From NCBI RefSeq assembly GCF_003573695.1, contig NC_039368.1, positions 6,347,860 through 6,411,859 on the forward strand: 64,000 nt of DNA. The letters run 5' to 3'. Below, in pieces: positions 12,791-23,090 of the stretch; position 1 is the stretch's first letter; each line of letters opens with the position of its first letter. The position numbers were made by a program, and so were the translations under genes. Origin of the DNA: Papaver somniferum. Lineage: Eukaryota; Streptophyta; Magnoliopsida; Ranunculales; Papaveraceae. The notes beneath the pieces were generated by a model that saw only the letters and a program-made list of their open reading frames with translations, searched no databases and was not told the DNA's origin.

Positions 12791-13190
12791 TGTTGATAGG
12801 GTAAAAGTGGGAAAAAGAAGCTAGTCCAAGCCACAACAAGCCCATCCCCTTAGAGGTGAAGAGAGAGAATAGATCAACCAAGAATGTCTTTCTAAATATC
12901 TTTTCTTTCCTTTTATAATAATCTCTCCTCCATCTCTTATGAAGAAGCACTGATAAGATCAATATATTACAAAACTACCATTTCCTTTCCTTTAAGTTAT
13001 TAGTAAACCCTAAGAGACTTTCCTTCTTCCTTGGATTAAGGCCCAACTAAACCAACATGCTCTCTTATGGGCTAGAGCTATCCCAACCTTGTGGGTTAGG
13101 TCTAGTCCCCAGGTCTCTCTATCCTAAAAGGAATCTTTAATAGGTTAAGGGGACTCCTTTTCAAAGGATAATTATTTTCATGTATCAACA
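12791..13190 (-). repeat. Right LTR of the 8.34-kb element (5' LTR if minus-oriented)
   Basis: 400 bp, the partner of 4853-5252, followed by GGTTA. On the minus strand it contains TTATAAAAGG, a credible TATA box, about 120 bp before its inner edge, then a pyrimidine-rich tract. Confidence 0.88.
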
Positions 13191-13475
13191 GGTTACAAAA
13201 GTTTTTTTGCGAGCACACCGAACTATGTAGTTCGGTGACCAGATATTAGTCTAAGCGAACTGTTCTTAATTTTGGAAGTTCGGTTAAAAAATCTAGGGTT
13301 TAACAAAAAATCTCCTAACCGAAATCTACACTGTAACTACCATTTTCAATGAGTTTTCATGATTTCTAATCGATTTCTTCAACAAATAACGAATTAAAAA
13401 GAATGGGTGTGAAGGAAATTACCCGCGGATTTGCATTTCACTTGAATCAGACTTCTTAGGTTGCTGGTGGATCAT

Positions 13476-13960
13476 TGATTTTGCCTCTGAATGGTGGTTC
13501 AAGTTGTTTTTGAATTAACAATTGTTTTGGAAGATTCACTATATGTGGGAGTCCCGGACTCAATCCTGGAAGTCTGGATGTTTGCTTGGCACGCATTGCT
13601 TATAAAGATTAATTAATCGACAATGAATTTTTTTCGAATCGACGATTAACGTCGATGTCTACGAAGAAGAAGAAGAGGAGGAGGAAGAGGAAGAAGAAGA
13701 AGTAAAGAAAAGAAAAAAATTAAAACTGATTTTAGGTTTTAAATTAGGTTTTAATTAGGGTTTGGTTAGTGGGTAGTCGGTTAGATTAATGGATTATTAG
13801 GATTAGCTATAACCTTAATTAGAATAAGGTTATAACTAGTTCTATCACAGTGTAGATAAAGAGTTTTCCTAATCTTTTAGGACACCCCTTATAATATAGG
13901 GTGGACATTTCTATCACAAAGTAGTCCTCCAACTTTTTTTGATTAGTCCCCAAAAAAATC
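13476..13960. other. Intergenic region between PMD pseudogene 1 and the first IPT2 copy
   Basis: No gene is visible. A purine tract of GAA/GAG triplets lies at about 13663-13712. The segment nearest 13476 would be the promoter or 5' UTR side of the minus-strand PMD gene. Confidence 0.5.
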
Positions 13961-14169
13961 ATTCCAAAATTTAATCGTGGGCGCACTCTAAATCATTTGG
14001 GCTTGTTTCGCAACGGACCACGAGTATTAATCAAACTCAGCCCAGCTAAAATTTCCTTTCTAATTTTTCTTGTGTTTAAGAATACCACGGCGAACTACTA
14101 AATCACCTAAATTAGGGTTTCTACAGTCTCATTATTCATAGTGTTTGCTTCAATTTCATCAGAATAAAG
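13961..14169 (+). promoter_or_regulatory. Promoter-like region of IPT2 copy 1 with site-II and telo-box motifs
   Basis: The region contains TGGGCTTGTTTCGCAAC and, 50-60 bp before the ATG, AAATTAGGGTTTC, a telo-box core on the reverse strand. The same two motifs stand in the same order before the IPT2 copy at 63720 (about 63558 and 63657). In plants, TGGGCY plus telo-box combinations are typical of housekeeping and translation-related genes. Confidence 0.5.
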
Positions 14170-16593
14170 ATGGAAACTGAAGAAGCAGCTGATGTAATTA
14201 ACACTAGAAATCACAAAACTCCCAAAGTGGTGATAATAATGAGAGCAACTGGTGCTGGAAAATCTCGTTTAGCAATTGATTTTGCTTCTCATTTCCCGGT
14301 CGAAATCATTAATGCTGATTCCATGCAGGTTTACAATGGTTTGGATATCCTAACCAACAAAGTCACTCTCCAAGAACAAAAAGGTATGTTTTTGTAGAAG
14401 TAATTGAATTTGATTCATGTTGTTTAGGGTTTTAATTTGGATGAATGGTAATTTTGTCGTAGGAATTCCTCATCATCTATTGGGAAATAACATCCCTAAT
14501 GTTGAATTGACGTCGAAGTATTTTCGTGATGCTGCAATTCAAGTACGATAAGTTTTTTCAGTTCTCTATCTGGTTTATCAATGTTATGTGTGTGCATTTA
14601 TTTGGATTATTGATGTGTTTTGAGGAAATAATATCAGATTATAGATGAGATTTTGTCGCTGAATCACTTGTCTGTTGTTGTTGGAGTATTATTTTTTATT
14701 CTTTGAATTTCTTGAATTCTACTTTGAAACGGAGGGAGTAGATTTTTGGAATTAGTTATTTATATTAATAGCGTTAACTATAAAATTCAGGCTTTGGTGA
14801 ATCCGTTCTTTCTTGATGATTATGTGTTAAATATGGACAATGTTGGAGGTAGTTCCTTGCCTGGTGAGTATGGGTTCTTGATTTGTGTACATCACTTAAT
14901 TTTTAAAAATTAACAGAGGAAGAGTGTTTGATATTAGCTTTATTTTTAAACAGCGGATAGGCAATCAGATTGCAAGTATGAGTGATGGGTCTACGAATAA
15001 CTATAATCTTCTTAAAGAGCTCGATTGAGATGCTGCCAACAGGATTCATCCGAATGTTTATAAAAAAGTGAGGTTTTTCAAAATTTATCTATTTATTTGC
15101 TCATTCTGATTAAAATTCTGCTCATAAAGATTGCATATTCAGATGTCTTATTAGTTAAGTTAAAAACTCATTACACAATTTCAGTGGTTGTGTTTTGTTA
15201 TGTAGTTCACTGGTTTTATCTTATAGCTTCAGTATTTTCTAAATCTGGTTTCTCTTTTCTCCAGGTAAATCAGTACCTTAGCTTTTATGAATGCTCAGGT
15301 GTCGTCCCCAGCAAGCTTTTCCAAGGAAAAAGTGCAGAAGTTTGTACTCCTTGCCAATTCAAATTTCTGCAAGATCAAGTTAAGCCTTGGAACTTACATC
15401 TGCTTTTCTTTTGGAATTGGAAATCTTTAATCTACGGCAAAGAACCAGACATGCCTACATGCGGACTTACATGTGTTTGAGAATTCATCTTAGGTAATTA
15501 GACACTCTACTGTTTCATGTGGCAAGGCAAAACTGGGATCGAGTTGATAAATCCAAATAGGATTGCTGTTTTCTATGCGTGGATGTTTCTCTTCCAGTTT
15601 TGAACAAATATGTCGAACAAAGAGTAGGTTGTTTGATCGATGCTGGTTTACTAAAAGAAGTCTATGATATTTACCATGCAAATGCGATTATACTCGAGGC
15701 ATATGCCAAGGTGTCAGGGAATTCGAGGATTGTTTAGGTTATTACTTCTCCAACAAAAAGACTTCAGATGACTGTGTTGGAAATCAGTATCCACTGGAAA
15801 CAAATTTGGAGGATGAGGTTTTGAAAGAAAACTTGAAGAAACACCAAAAGACTTGTTCGGCGTCAGGTACAGGTTGACTCTTCCTGGCTTGCTATAACTG
15901 TAATTCCAAATCCTTATTACTTGTTCTGCATTCAATCTTATATATGACATCCTTCATCCTTTTATAGAAAAAGAGGCTTAACAGGTTGCAAACAATTTTT
16001 GGACGGGACCAGCATTAAGTAGATGCAACTGAAGCTTTTCTTGGTGTGTATTATATCCCTAAAATTTTGAAGATTTTCATTTTCCCTCTTTATGCATCAG
16101 GCTGTTTTACCTTGAACTGGAATTCAACACCTCTGCAGGTGACTTCAATGAGGCATGGGCAAAACAGGTGGTTGAACCGTCTGTCAACATTATCAAATCA
16201 TTCTTGCATTAGGATCCAAGCTCTATTCCCAACTCAGAAAAGCCCGACCAAGTACAGACTAAGACGAAGGATGCGAGGGATTGGTGAACTCCATTTGTTT
16301 GCGAGGTTAGTAACATTTTAAGCCTCCACATACGAAAGGATTAAAGTAAGTTGCTAATTTCCTGGAGACGACCAAAGGAATCATGAACACTATTTTTTTT
16401 TTACTTCTGCTTTTGTTTTTGAATTCAAATTTCAAAGAGATAGATAGAATCAAGCTTATAACTAGGGACGTGGGATTGATATTCTCTTTCTCAATATAGG
16501 CTTGTGGGAATCCGTTTCGTGGAGCACATGAGTGGGAACAACATAAACTGGGTCGCGGGCATAAAAACCGTTTTCTTCATCTTAAGAAGAATT
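14170..16593 (+). pseudogene. IPT2: tRNA dimethylallyltransferase 2 pseudogene, copy 1
   Basis: In the family, this enzyme adds an isopentenyl group to A37 of some tRNAs. Exon 1 (14170-14383) has the P-loop region but reads RATGAGKS where the 63720 copy has GATGAGKS, followed by INADSMQVY. Exon 2 (14463-14543) gives GIPHHLLGN. Later pieces are IIDEILSLNHLSVVVG (14638), ALVNPFFLDD (14791), LLKELD-stop-DAANRIHPN (14954), VNQYLSFYECSGVVPSKLFQ (about 15275), and then YVEQRVGCLIDAGLL and VREFED (about 15610-15730). They continue with LNRLQTIFG (about 15975), EAWAKQVVEP (about 16150), and a C-terminal zinc-finger remnant ACGN...RGAHEWEQHKLGRGH (about 16500-16560). The GGTNYYIQ segment is missing, there are internal stops (TGA near 15037) and frameshifts. 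It is near full length but dead. Confidence 0.88.
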
Positions 16594-16594
16594 C

Positions 16595-17260
16595 TTAAGG
16601 AGTGGGAGTATGGCGATGATGATGATGATGTTTATGAAAACAGTGAGAAACAGAGATGATGATAGCAACGGAACAAAGATGACAAATAAATGAGAACAGC
16701 AACAAACAACAAAAGTCCGAGAGAATAAGAATGAGGAAGTAATGGAGTTGCAGAGAATGTTGGGTTTTGAATGCAGGGAGAAGAACAAGGAAGGGTAATA
16801 AAGGAGAATTAGTGGAGAACGTGGCAGCAAATGAAACGGCATAGCAGCGGTTGAGGAAGGCGAAGCGGTTCCTCCCCACCGTGTCAGCTACACGAGTGGG
16901 AAGGGGAATAGTTGATAAGTGTAGGTGGCACAATCCCATACGATGACGCACCAAAATAAAAGAACTATAGTAAGCCAAGCCCTGGTGTTCTGTTTCGCCT
17001 TCCTCAACCGTTGCTATGCCATTTCATTTGCTGCCACGTTCTCCACTAATTCTCCTTTATTACCCTTCCTTGTTCTTCTCTCTGCATTCAAAGCCCAACC
17101 TTCTCTTCAACTCCATTACTTCCTCATTGTTATTCTCTCGGACTTTTGTTCTTTGTTGCTGTTCTCATCTATTTGTCATCTTTGTTCCGTCGCTATCATC
17201 ATCTCTGTTTCTCACAGTTTTCATAAACATCATCATCATCGTCATACTCCCACTCCTTAA
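16595..17260. repeat. Large inverted repeat, arms of about 270 bp, loop of about 130 bp
   Basis: The left arm (about 16595-16865) starts TTAAGGAGTGGGAGTATG and ends GGTTGAGGAAGGCGAA. The right arm (about 16994-17260) is its reverse complement with few mismatches and ends CCACTCCTTAA. Both arms contain the same accidental frame on opposite strands, which explains the mirrored ORFs. It begins where similarity between the two IPT2 copies ends and lies between them. A transcript through it would fold into a long hairpin. Confidence 0.9.
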
Positions 17261-17329
17261 TTATCTTCAATAGCTTCACCATCTCCATCCAATGTTGATC
17301 AGGTATGATTTCGATCGCTTCGGGTTATT

Positions 17330-19548
17330 TTTAGGGATTTAATTTGGAGGAATGGTAATTTTATTGTAGGAATTCCTCATCATCTATTGGGAAATATCAG
17401 CCCTAATGTTGAATTGACGTCGAAGGATTTTCGTGATGCTGCAATTCAAGTACGATAAGTTTTTTCAGTTCTCTATCTGGTTTTTCAATGTTATGTGGGT
17501 GCATTTATTTGGATTATTGATGTGTTTTGAGGAAAGAATTTCAGATTATAGATGAGATTTTGTCGCTGAATCACTTTCCTGTTGTTGTTGGAGTATTATT
17601 TTGTAGTCTTTGAATTACTTGAATTCTACTTTGAAACGGAGGGAGTAGATTTTTGGAATTAGTTATTTATATTAATAGCGTTAACTATAGAATTCAGGCT
17701 TTGGTGAGTCCGACAGAAGATATGGACAATGTTGGTGGTAGTTCCTTGCCTGGTGAGTATGGGTTCTTGATTTGTGTACTTCACTTAATGTTTGAAAATG
17801 AACACAGGAAGAGTATTTAATATTAGCTTTTTTTTTCAACAGCGATAGGCAATCAGATTGTAAGTATGAGTTGGGAAATGATGGGTCTACGAATAACTAT
17901 AATCTTCTTAAAGAGCTCGTTTGAGATGCTCCCAACAGGATTCATCCGAATGTTTGTAGAAAAGTGAGGTTTCTCAAAATTTATCTATTTATTTGCTCAT
18001 TCTGATTAAAACTCTACTCATCACAGTGGTTGTGTTTTGTTATGTAGTTCAGTGGTTGTATCTTGTAGCTTCAGTATTTTCTAAATCTGGTTTCTCTTTT
18101 CTCCAGGTAAATCAGTACCTTAGCTTGTATGAACGCTCAGGTGTCATCCCCAGCAAACTTTTCCAAAGAAAAAATGCAGAGGTTTGTGCTCCTTGCCAAT
18201 TCAAATTTCTGCAAGATCAAGTTAATCCTTGGAACTTACATCTGCTTGGAATTGGAAATCTGTAATGTACGGCAAAGAACCAGACATGCCTACATGTGGA
18301 CTTACATGTGTTTGACAATTCATCTTCGGTAATTAGATACTCTACTGTTTCATGTGGCAAGGCAAAACTGGGTCGAGTTGATAAATCCAAATAGGATTGC
18401 TGTTTTCTATGCGTGGATTTTTCTCTTCCAGTTTTGGACAAATATGTTGAATAAACAGTAGGTTGTATGATCGATGCTGGTTTACTGAAAGAAGTCTATG
18501 ATATTTACCATGCAAATGCGATTTAATACTCGAGGCGTATGCCAAGCTATAGGTGTCGGGGAATTCGAGGATTATTTAGGTTATTACTTCTCCAACAAAA
18601 AGACTTCAGATGACCGTGTTGGAGATCAGTATCCACTGGAAGCAACTTTGGAGGATGAGGTTTTGAAAGAAAACTTGAAGGAAATTTTGAATTCTGATTG
18701 TTAGTTGAAGCTATTGACCAACTAAAGAAAAATACCAAAAGACTTGTTTGGCGTCAGGTACAGATTGACTCTTCCTGGCTTGCTATGACTGTAATTCCAA
18801 ATCCTTATTACTTGTTCTGCGTTTAATCTTATACATGACATCCTTCATACTTTGATAGAAAGGAGGCTTAACAGGTTGCAAACAATTTTTGGACGGGACC
18901 TGCATTAAGTAGATGCAACTGAAGCTTTTCTTGGTGTGTATTATAATACCTAAACTATTGAAGATTTTCATTTTCCTTCTTTATGCATCAGGCTGTTTTA
19001 CCTTGAACTGGAATTCAACACCTCTGCAGGTGACTTCAATGAGGCATGGGCAAAACAGGTGGTTGAACCGTGTGTCACTGTCAACATTATCAGATCATTC
19101 TTGCACGAGGTTTCAAGCTCTATTCCCAACTCAAAAGCTCGACCCAGTAGACTTAGACAAAGGATGCGAGGGATTGGTGGACTCCATTTGTTTGCGAGGT
19201 TTGTAAACTTTTAAGCCTCCACATATGCTAGGAACTTCATAAGTTTCAATTATTGATTTAATTACGAAAGGATTAGAATAAGTTGCAAATTACCTGGGTT
19301 GAGACAACCAAGGGAATCATGAACACTATGTTTTTTTCTTCTGCTTTTGTTTTTGAATTCAAATTTCAAAGAGATAGATAGAATCAAGATTATAACTAGG
19401 GGCGTGGGATTGATATTCTCTTTCTCAATATATAGGCTTGTGGGAATCGGTTGTTCGTGGAGCACATGAGTGGGAACAACATAAACTGGGTCGCGGGCGT
19501 AAAAAGCGTTTTCTTCATCTTAAGAAGAATTCATTCAACTCCATCAGA
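17330..19548 (+). pseudogene. IPT2: tRNA dimethylallyltransferase 2 pseudogene, copy 2 (lacks exon 1)
   Basis: A tandem copy of 14428-16593, similar in introns as well as exons. It starts within intron 1: exon 2 (about 17371, GIPHHLLGNISPNVELTSKD), IIDEILSLNHF (about 17547), a shortened third-domain exon (17700), then GSTNNYNLLKELV-stop-DAPNRIHPN, VNQYLSLYERSGVIPSKLF (about 18109), GVGEFEDYLGYYFSN (about 18555) and EAWAKQVVEP (about 19038). The zinc finger ACGNRLFVEH (frameshifted) with EWEQHKLGRG is near 19440. The ATP-binding exon is absent; the large inverted repeat occupies that place. GGTNYYIQ is missing and the internal TGA is at the same position as in copy 1. Non-functional. Confidence 0.87.
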
Positions 19549-19569
19549 AGGTAAATATTTAGTAGAGTA

Positions 19570-20475
19570 ACTGAGTAAGAAACAATTACAGATATAGATT
19601 TGTAAGGAATAACTTTAGTGTTGAATAAACTTTATTTGTTTATTCTCGGGATCAAATCTAATGATTTTTCTAACAAGATTTCTACTTTTTCACTAGGCCA
19701 GATTTAGCAAAACTTAAATACATATAAGACAAACGTTTGAAATCAACAGATATTATGAATGTATGGTCCAAATTTGGAAAAAGTTTATTCGTTGAATTAT
19801 TTGTTCATTTTCTGCGGATGTTAATGTTAAGAAACTAAAGACACCTTCACTGTGAAGGAGACAACAGGCCCCCCTATGTGATCCCACCTTGAAGGTCCGA
19901 TAGAGATTTGGGGTTGGGCCTCGGGGTGTCCCATTGAGCATTGACAACGGTGTTTAAGAAGTACTATCAATTAAACTATTAATGTGCTGTCTCGTATCAC
20001 TTTATCAAAAGCTTTGGACAATTTCATATAGTTGGTCGTCACGGCCTCACCGGTAATTTTGTATAGATACATGTTAGTTTTTCTTCTATTACTTTACTAG
20101 TTTCTTAATATCTTTAAAATGGAATATCAACGTCTTTGTCATTTACTTTACCTTGCGCCCTCAGTGGGTTTCGGTTTCACTATCTTCTACCCACTCTGCA
20201 AATCTGTCTGGACTGTCTAGTTAATCTGTCTATTTTTGATAGCCTGTTAGAGCATCGCCTATGGGTAGTCTCATTTAGAGACCAACTCTTTCATGATGGA
20301 GTACTGGTTTATATAGAGTGAAGCCACTATACAATAGTCTAATCTGCCTATTATCTACAGTGATTTCTGATTTGTACAGCAGAGCAAATTTGGTTTTATG
20401 CCTCATCAGTAGTCCACCACTGGTGAGCGGGCATTCATGCTAAGTATCCCCCTCTTGACTCTCATCTCCTTTCAA
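19570..20475 (+). repeat. Decayed duplicate of the upstream region of the DREB gene
   Basis: Phrases here match 34325-34580 and then 35890-36330 in the same order. Examples: the CTGAGTAAGAAACAA region, TAACAAGATTTC, CAAACGTTTGAAATCAACAG, GGGGTGTCCCATTGAGCATT, ATCAAAAGCTTTGGACA and TTTCACTATCTTCTACCCAC. The stretch between 34590 and 35890 is absent, so it was probably inserted in the other copy. A third partial copy lies at 53518-53700. Confidence 0.75.
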
Positions 20476-20862
20476 ACTTATCTCTAGAGAAGTGCTTTCA
20501 ACTTAGAGAGGAGTTAGAGGAAGGAAAACGAAACGATAAATGGGTCTGTGAAATGAGAGTAAATCAAGAATTTTGCTAGGCACTAATTCTGCACCTGAAG
20601 TTGCAGCTAGACGTTAGTGCTTATGATGTTGATGCTGCAATAGCTATCAGAGGGAATTTAGCTCACTCTGAGGATTCCTTAGCCATTTTTTTCTTTTTTT
20701 TTTCTTTTGATTATCACAGCCGGGTTTCCTTCGCCTCTTACCTCGCGCTAACTCATCAAGATGTTCAATCCGCCGCAGCCAAAGACTCCAAAAGAGCTTC
20801 AAAAGTTCATTGGCGACGTTTTATGACCACGAGGCGTTGTACTATATGCCAGCACTGATTGT
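20476..20862 (+). pseudogene. DREB/ERF pseudogene, relic of the 36418 gene
   Basis: The sequence follows the 36418-37134 gene through its AP2 domain (a degenerate match to [18 protein letters not shown], then [16 protein letters not shown] and [13 protein letters not shown]) with frameshifts and stops. After a T-rich insertion near 20690-20720 it continues with a match to [20 protein letters not shown] (20750-20790). It ends at [12 protein letters not shown], close to [13 protein letters not shown] of the intact gene. The N-terminal leader is lost. It cannot encode a protein. Confidence 0.82.
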
Positions 20863-21361
20863 AAATTTTAATTTTTTTATTCTGACTATTTTGGACCACT
20901 ACTGTACGGACTACGGAGAGAAAGATATCAAAATTTCCACATATATATTTATATATCAGTATATACTCAATTTTATACAGTAAAGATAAATATCGACGCA
21001 ACCAACTTTTAGGTCGGTAGGCATAGTTAACTATGATTATCACAGCCACTCGTGTAATGTTTATGTTATACATCAAAACATAGTTTGTGTATTCACCTAG
21101 ATTCGGGAAAAAATTTAAGCAAGAAGATGTAGATAAGTCTGTTCTGAAACTTCACTATTTGGCGGAGACTAATAATGGAGTTCTTCCACTAATAACAGTA
21201 ATATAATACACTTTTTATGTTTCAGCTTGTACTATGCAAATTATGACATGCATAGATACTAGTCGAAATGAATAATTCCCTTTAAATCAATCCTTTTTAT
21301 GTGGATGGGAAATACATCGACAACACCCTCCTTTTATAAGTTCTACTTGTAGATGAGAATT
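20863..21361. other. Intergenic, AT-rich
   Basis: No gene or recognisable element. It includes the 3' flank of the minus-strand ERF gene at 21362. Confidence 0.5.
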
Positions 21362-22015
21362 TTAGAGTTCCTCGAGAAATTCAGCTCCTAAATCTTCAAA
21401 CTCAACCAAGTTATTTTGATCTATGGATGATGATGATGGTAAAGATCTTGATCTAATTACTTCTCTGGCTTTGTTTTGCTTGCCAGTACTGTTCTTTTTC
21501 TTCTTCAAAGAGTGACGCTTTTTAAGAGCTAAAACAGGTGAAGACCCGTCTTCGAAACCAATATGTTTGATATCTTTCAAAGAATCACTTACACGTTCAG
21601 CCGAAAAATTAAGAACCGCCATGGATCCTCTCATTGAAAATGCAGCTTGATCATAAGCTAAAGCAGCTGCTTCGGCACTATCGAATGTTCCAAGCCAAAC
21701 TCGAACTCCATTTCTGGTAGAATCTCTTATTTCCGCTGCGAATTTCCCCCACGGTCTTCTTCTAACACCTCTATAAGACTTTTCCTTTGTTTCGATATTC
21801 TCTTCTTCTTCTTCTTCTTTAATACAAAGCTTATTTGAAACTATACTAGTATCTTCTTCCACTATTTCTTGCTTAACAATATGATTGGCTTCCGCTAAAA
21901 CGTTAAACAATAACATTTCTTCCGAATCGTTTTCATTGAAAGGCAACGCTTTTTGATCGGAAATAAATTCATCGTCGACCCATGAAAATTGTTGTTCCGG
22001 GGAACCTGTTGTCAT
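21362..22015 (-). CDS. AP2/ERF transcription factor, ERF group IX-like (ERF1/ORA59 type)
   Basis: An intact intronless frame of 217 residues. An acidic N-terminus (Asp/Glu-rich, residues 14-76) is followed by one AP2/ERF domain at about 81-138: [39 protein letters not shown], then [24 protein letters not shown] with Ala and Asp at the discriminating positions marks the ERF rather than DREB subfamily. A basic [10 protein letters not shown] stretch (about 165-175) could be a nuclear signal. The C-terminus [13 protein letters not shown] matches the acidic activation motif of group IX. Family knowledge: such proteins bind GCC boxes and act in ethylene/jasmonate and defence responses. The start is the first ATG of the frame. 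I infer defence-type regulation from the W-box pairs upstream. Confidence 0.92.
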   Translation of the reverse strand: MTTGSPEQQFSWVDDEFISDQKALPFNENDSEEMLLFNVLAEANHIVKQEIVEEDTSIVSNKLCIKEEEEEENIETKEKSYRGVRRRPWGKFAAEIRDSTRNGVRVWLGTFDSAEAAALAYDQAAFSMRGSMAVLNFSAERVSDSLKDIKHIGFEDGSSPVLALKKRHSLKKKKNSTGKQNKAREVIRSRSLPSSSSIDQNNLVEFEDLGAEFLEEL

Positions 22016-22070
22016 CGAAGATGATATGGGTGAGAACTCGAAGAATTGTGATTGAAGAAATGATGAATCT

Positions 22071-22110
22071 ATTTTGCTTTTTTTTTTTTTGGGGGGGGGG
22101 GGGGGGGAGG
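22071..22110. repeat. Homopolymer junction T(n)G(17) in the 5' region of the ERF gene
   Basis: A T run to 22090 is followed by 17 G and then AGGG. On the ERF strand this is a C-rich tract about 75-95 bases before the ATG. It is prone to length error. Confidence 0.85.
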
Positions 22111-22226
22111 GTTTTCTTTGAGTCTGTAGAATTATTTTTTGGTCTTTTTTAGGAGCTAGCAGTGTCGAGTCGACATCTAAATTTGGGTTTGGAAATTTTG
22201 ATGGGATCTAAGTCAGGCCTTTTAAG

Positions 22227-22234
22227 TTATATAT
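22227..22234 (-). promoter_or_regulatory. Possible TATA box of the ERF gene
   Basis: TATATAAC on the minus strand, about 215 bases before the ATG. It is placed by sequence only and implies a long 5' UTR. Confidence 0.35.
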
Positions 22235-22360
22235 TGCCAAAATAACAGGTGAGCGTTCGCACTGTCCATAAATGGAAAGAAAAGGTGAAACTTAAGACTG
22301 ATAAAAAGGATTTTACTGTAGGTTTGTGGAAAAAGAGGATGTTTTAAGGGTAATTTGATC

Positions 22361-22540
22361 AATTTGAATAATTACTGGTCGTAATCGGACACATGTTCAA
22401 AGAACTTGGCTGCCTGGTCACGATCAGGTTAATTGAAGTCAAGATTGACTAATTTGAATGATTACTAGTTATGATCAAACACGTATGCAAGGAATATGGT
22501 TGCCTGGTCATGGTCAGGTTAAGTCAAGATTGACTTCATC
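22361..22540 (-). promoter_or_regulatory. 90-bp tandem duplication carrying paired W-boxes upstream of the ERF gene
   Basis: Two 90-bp units (22361-22450 and 22451-22540) each end in AGTCAAGATTGACT (22437-22450 and 22522-22535), two inverted TTGACT W-box cores. They lie about 420-520 bases upstream of the ERF start. WRKY factors bind TTGAC[CT] cores; regulation here is inferred. Confidence 0.6.
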
Positions 22541-23090
22541 TTTTTTCCAGGCAAGATTTACCTGTCACAGCTACAACATTAATGGGTGTCTAGATTTAAC
22601 AATGAGAAATCAGAAGTTAATTAGTATAGGGAACCAATTTCAAAATGAGACTTATAAAATTAAAATATAAAAAAATAATTTTGTGTAATAAAAAAAAAAA
22701 AACAAAAAACATTTAACCTTTAGGATTGATTTCTGCTTTTGGTATCCAAATAAAAATCAATATAATATCACATTTAGTATTTATATCGGTAAGGAAAAAG
22801 AGATAGTACATTACTTACATCTAGTGGGTCCGAATAATAAATCTCATGATATCTTCTTTTCGGCATGATTACACTGGTGTGAACATTTGGCAATTTTATT
22901 TGACAGCCAAATTAGTTAAGCTTTTTGTTGCCATAGATTAAAAGAAAAAAGTCTATTCGTTAATTTTGTAAAATTATCGTCCTTATAGGTTTGGAGCTAT
23001 GTATTATGCCAACATATTAGCCAAAAAAATTTGTCCAATAAATTACAACCGTTGATTGAGACAAAGTTTCTTTCAATTTTTTATTTTACA
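22541..23090. other. Intergenic, AT-rich
   Basis: No gene or clear repeat. Confidence 0.45.

Larger units (their letters stand above)
4853..13190 (-). mobile_element. LTR retrotransposon, 8.34 kb, no recognisable gag-pol, with PMD reading frame
   Basis: Two nearly identical 400-bp LTRs (4853-5252 and 12791-13190), each TGTTGATA...TATCAACA, bound the element. The flanks GGTCA and GGTTA fit a 5-bp target duplication with one change. Minus orientation is favoured for three reasons. The LTR has a TATA-like TTATAAAAGG followed by a CT-rich stretch on that strand. The sequence inside the right LTR (TTGTGACCACATTGGGAGA) resembles a gypsy primer-binding region. The purine-containing AATCAAGGGACTAA lies next to the left LTR. 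I see no gag, protease, RT or integrase, so it is LARD-like and non-autonomous. It carries a PMD-like frame at 5299-5949 and several minisatellites, and sits in intron 1 of PMD pseudogene 1. Confidence 0.8.
187..13475 (-). pseudogene. Plant mobile domain (PMD, MAIN-like) pseudogene 1, split by two LTR insertions
   Basis: I can follow a spliced gene on the minus strand. Exon 1 (13475-13423) begins MIHQQPKKSD and ends at a GT donor. Exon 2 (4567-3925) is strongly acidic (Glu/Asp runs) and then basic. Exon 3 (3840-3085, resuming at 1597-1582 after a solo LTR) carries the PMD hallmarks HLPFGEMEITPDD, GLPVEGK and GNRVDAHYLQLLE. The last exon starts near 1482 (VWIYDHFPKLG) and ends at 187 after a 40-residue repeat region. 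Exon joins keep the frame (RGNKGK; YAKKDHKD; LTLVQVWIY). Breaks: TAG at 4174-4176, a frameshift near 3541, TGA at 3410-3412, and an 8.3-kb LTR element in intron 1. Known of the family: PMD proteins act in silencing and development, and PMD domains also travel in transposons. So this may be a dead host gene or a TE-derived copy. I am sure of the domain, less of the exact exon ends. Confidence 0.8.

Noticed and set aside
16582..17273. Four mirrored hydrophobic frames around 16.6-17.3 kb
   Set aside because: They arise from the two arms of the palindrome read in opposite directions and have no protein-like pattern beyond composition.
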